Positions 62,639 to 64,000 of a stretch of DNA of 64,000 nucleotides are shown here, one piece after another. Both the position numbers and the translations under genes were made by a program. Each line of letters starts with the position of its first letter. The stretch's first letter is position 1. This DNA is from Butyrivibrio sp. LB2008 (GTDB lineage Bacteria; Bacillota; Clostridia; Lachnospirales; Lachnospiraceae): the NCBI RefSeq assembly GCF_000621565.1, contig NZ_KK211308.1, forward strand, positions 62,001 through 126,000. The letters are read 5' to 3'. The notes under the pieces are model-generated. The model was not told where the DNA came from. It saw only the letters and a list, made by a program, of their open reading frames with translations, and did no database searches.

Positions 62639-64000
62639 TTACACAACGTCTTCTTTTAATGCTTCGATAATGCTGTCATCTTTTATCTTATTAAGTCCTA
62701 ATATCATACTTATGCTGACAACCACAAATACCACTACAACAACCAATACGTATGTCATAATATCAAGGTCAAACGAATATATCTTTTTATCCAATGCTCT
62801 GTACATCAGATAGCTCAAAATAACAGAAATCGGCAATCCTGCCATAAGAGCTTTCAGTCCATAGAATACCGTCTCCAAAAAAATCATCTTCTTAAATCCG
62901 CCTTGCGCCATCCCAACGGATTTATACATAGCAAATTCTTTTCTCCGGAGAAGTACTCCTGTGGATATCGTATTAACTATATTGGCAACAGCTATGAGAG
63001 TAAGTAATACAGTAAATCCATACATAGCCGTCTTCAATATAAGCGTCACAGTCTTCATTACATTTAATGAATCCGTAAGATCGGAACAAGTATAATTATG
63101 ATACCCGTCTTCTTCCAACATAGCAAATATTTTATCGCTAACTTCCTTACTGTCTTTGGTTACAACACCGAAGTCACAAGTAAGCTCATCTTTCGGAATA
63201 AATTCAATATCTTTTGCATAAAATATTGACTCGGGAACATATACTGCCACCGTTCCTTTGGGTACGATTTTAAAAATATAGCTATTTTTATCATACCCTA
63301 CAAAGTCACTAACTTCAACTGCCGGAGGATTCCCTTCCTCTGCGTCATAAAAAATTCTCTCACCTAATATTCTATCATTAAATATAGGTTCTGTGCCTTC
63401 TTCATGAAAATAATTATTCAATAAAACGCCTTTTAAATTATCGCCAAAATATTTATCTTCGGATAATCCGTTCTGTGTCAAAAGAGCTCTGAAATCTTCA
63501 TCGTCCGTGATACAAAGATATATCATATCTATATCAAGCTCCGAATAAGCAGATGTCAAAAAATCTTTATTCAGTATTTTTTTATTTGCAATCGGAGCGT
63601 CCGGCTCTTCTTTGTTTTCTTTATAATTATAAGTTATCATCCCGCAGGAAAATACTTTGTCAACGCCTTCCATATCCGCAAGAGCCTGTCTCAACTTGTC
63701 TTTCTCTTCGTAAGAACATGAGACAACAACCTGATACGGCAGTTCGAAATCAAATTTATTGGCTCTTTCGGCTGAATCGCAAAAAAACGTTATTGTAAGA
63801 AACATTATAACAGAAACTGCGATAGAAGTCGTGATAATAAATGCCTTAATTCCGTTTCTTTTTATATTTTTATATGCAAGTTCGCCTTCATAGCCAAAAA
63901 CGGCTCTAATAAGGGGATTTACCTTAAGTTTCTTTGATTTTATCCTGATCGTACCTGTCTGTCTGATGGCATCTACGGGCATGACTTTGGCCGCCTTTAT
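62639..64000 (-). CDS. ABC transporter permease, FtsX/MacB type (N-terminus beyond window)
   Basis: The frame runs open to the right edge, and the segment PVDAIRQTGTIRIK followed by GYEGELAYKNIKRN is the typical middle of an 800-850-residue Firmicute permease, so the N-terminal half lies outside the window. Visible are a membrane helix (about residues 48-70 of the visible part), a large extracellular domain, and a C-terminal FtsX domain with three helices (ALILLLTLIAVANIV-type, ETVFYGLKALMAGLPISVIL and the last one before the C-terminus). Such permeases act in lantibiotic resistance, lipoprotein or peptide export. The end is 50 bases before the glycosyltransferase start. Confidence 0.85.
   Translation of the reverse strand: MKAAKVMPVDAIRQTGTIRIKSKKLKVNPLIRAVFGYEGELAYKNIKRNGIKAFIITTSIAVSVIMFLTITFFCDSAERANKFDFELPYQVVVSCSYEEKDKLRQALADMEGVDKVFSCGMITYNYKENKEEPDAPIANKKILNKDFLTSAYSELDIDMIYLCITDDEDFRALLTQNGLSEDKYFGDNLKGVLLNNYFHEEGTEPIFNDRILGERIFYDAEEGNPPAVEVSDFVGYDKNSYIFKIVPKGTVAVYVPESIFYAKDIEFIPKDELTCDFGVVTKDSKEVSDKIFAMLEEDGYHNYTCSDLTDSLNVMKTVTLILKTAMYGFTVLLTLIAVANIVNTISTGVLLRRKEFAMYKSVGMAQGGFKKMIFLETVFYGLKALMAGLPISVILSYLMYRALDKKIYSFDLDIMTYVLVVVVVFVVVSISMILGLNKIKDDSIIEALKEDVV

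Noticed and set aside
62639-63982. A complete 447-residue permease starting at an ATG at 63982
   Set aside because: The frame continues upstream to the window edge, and the sequence at that ATG matches the middle of longer permeases.

Overview
The window looks like a chromosomal segment of a motile, Gram-positive anaerobe of the family Lachnospiraceae, most likely the Butyrivibrio/Pseudobutyrivibrio group. This is inferred from protein style (DUF5688, DUF1961, NusG domain II next to a Gx transporter, YcgQ-like domain), AGGAGG-type ribosome sites, moderate-to-low GC, plant uronate catabolism (uxuAB) and chemoreceptors. No phage, transposase, CRISPR array or rRNA was seen. It carries 53 protein genes (two cut by the window edges) and one tRNA-Arg(CCG). 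About four fifths of the genes lie on the minus strand.

Layout. 1-9.5 kb: two translationally coupled membrane GGDEF-EAL-type proteins with decayed motifs, dprA, yifB, pilT, a degenerate HD-GYP protein and a YfbR-type nucleotidase. 9.5-13.8 kb: a lipoprotein, hemW, lepA and rpsT. 13.8-19.3 kb: a probable metal-handling cluster (CmpB-type membrane protein, a GTPase fused to a YcgQ-like domain, a CobW protein with seven His/Cys/acidic repeats, and a large membrane-anchored coiled-coil protein with His/Cys motifs). 19.6-30.3 kb: Gx transporter pair, gdhA, cell-wall proteins (SleB-type hydrolase, SH3b protein, L,D-transpeptidase), a Gfo/Idh oxidoreductase, tRNA, DUF5688, efp, DUF1961 and aroQ. 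30.5-39 kb: purL-carA-carB, feeding purine, pyrimidine and arginine synthesis. 39-46.8 kb: TetR, LysR and ArsR regulators, a HAD protein, a chemoreceptor and purA. 47-51.7 kb: uxuA-uxuB with a divergent AraC regulator, then nudC. 51.8-64 kb: GH25-type muramidase, lipase-like protein, formate/nitrite channel, coaX with an ECF pantothenate-type transporter, coaBC, glutathione peroxidase, a second chemoreceptor, a lipoprotein, a glycosyltransferase and a truncated ABC permease.

The most unusual non-coding content is a set of structured repeats: a nested inverted repeat of about 230 bp at 43.2-43.5 kb, two related multi-hairpin elements (6.3 and 27.1 kb), each joined to a long palindrome behind a gene terminator, and simpler palindromes with an ATAGGAA core at two other gene ends. 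On the protein side, the metal-handling cluster is the best candidate for a poorly described system. Many start codons were reassigned from ribosome sites, including a TTG start and a possibly leaderless AraC message.
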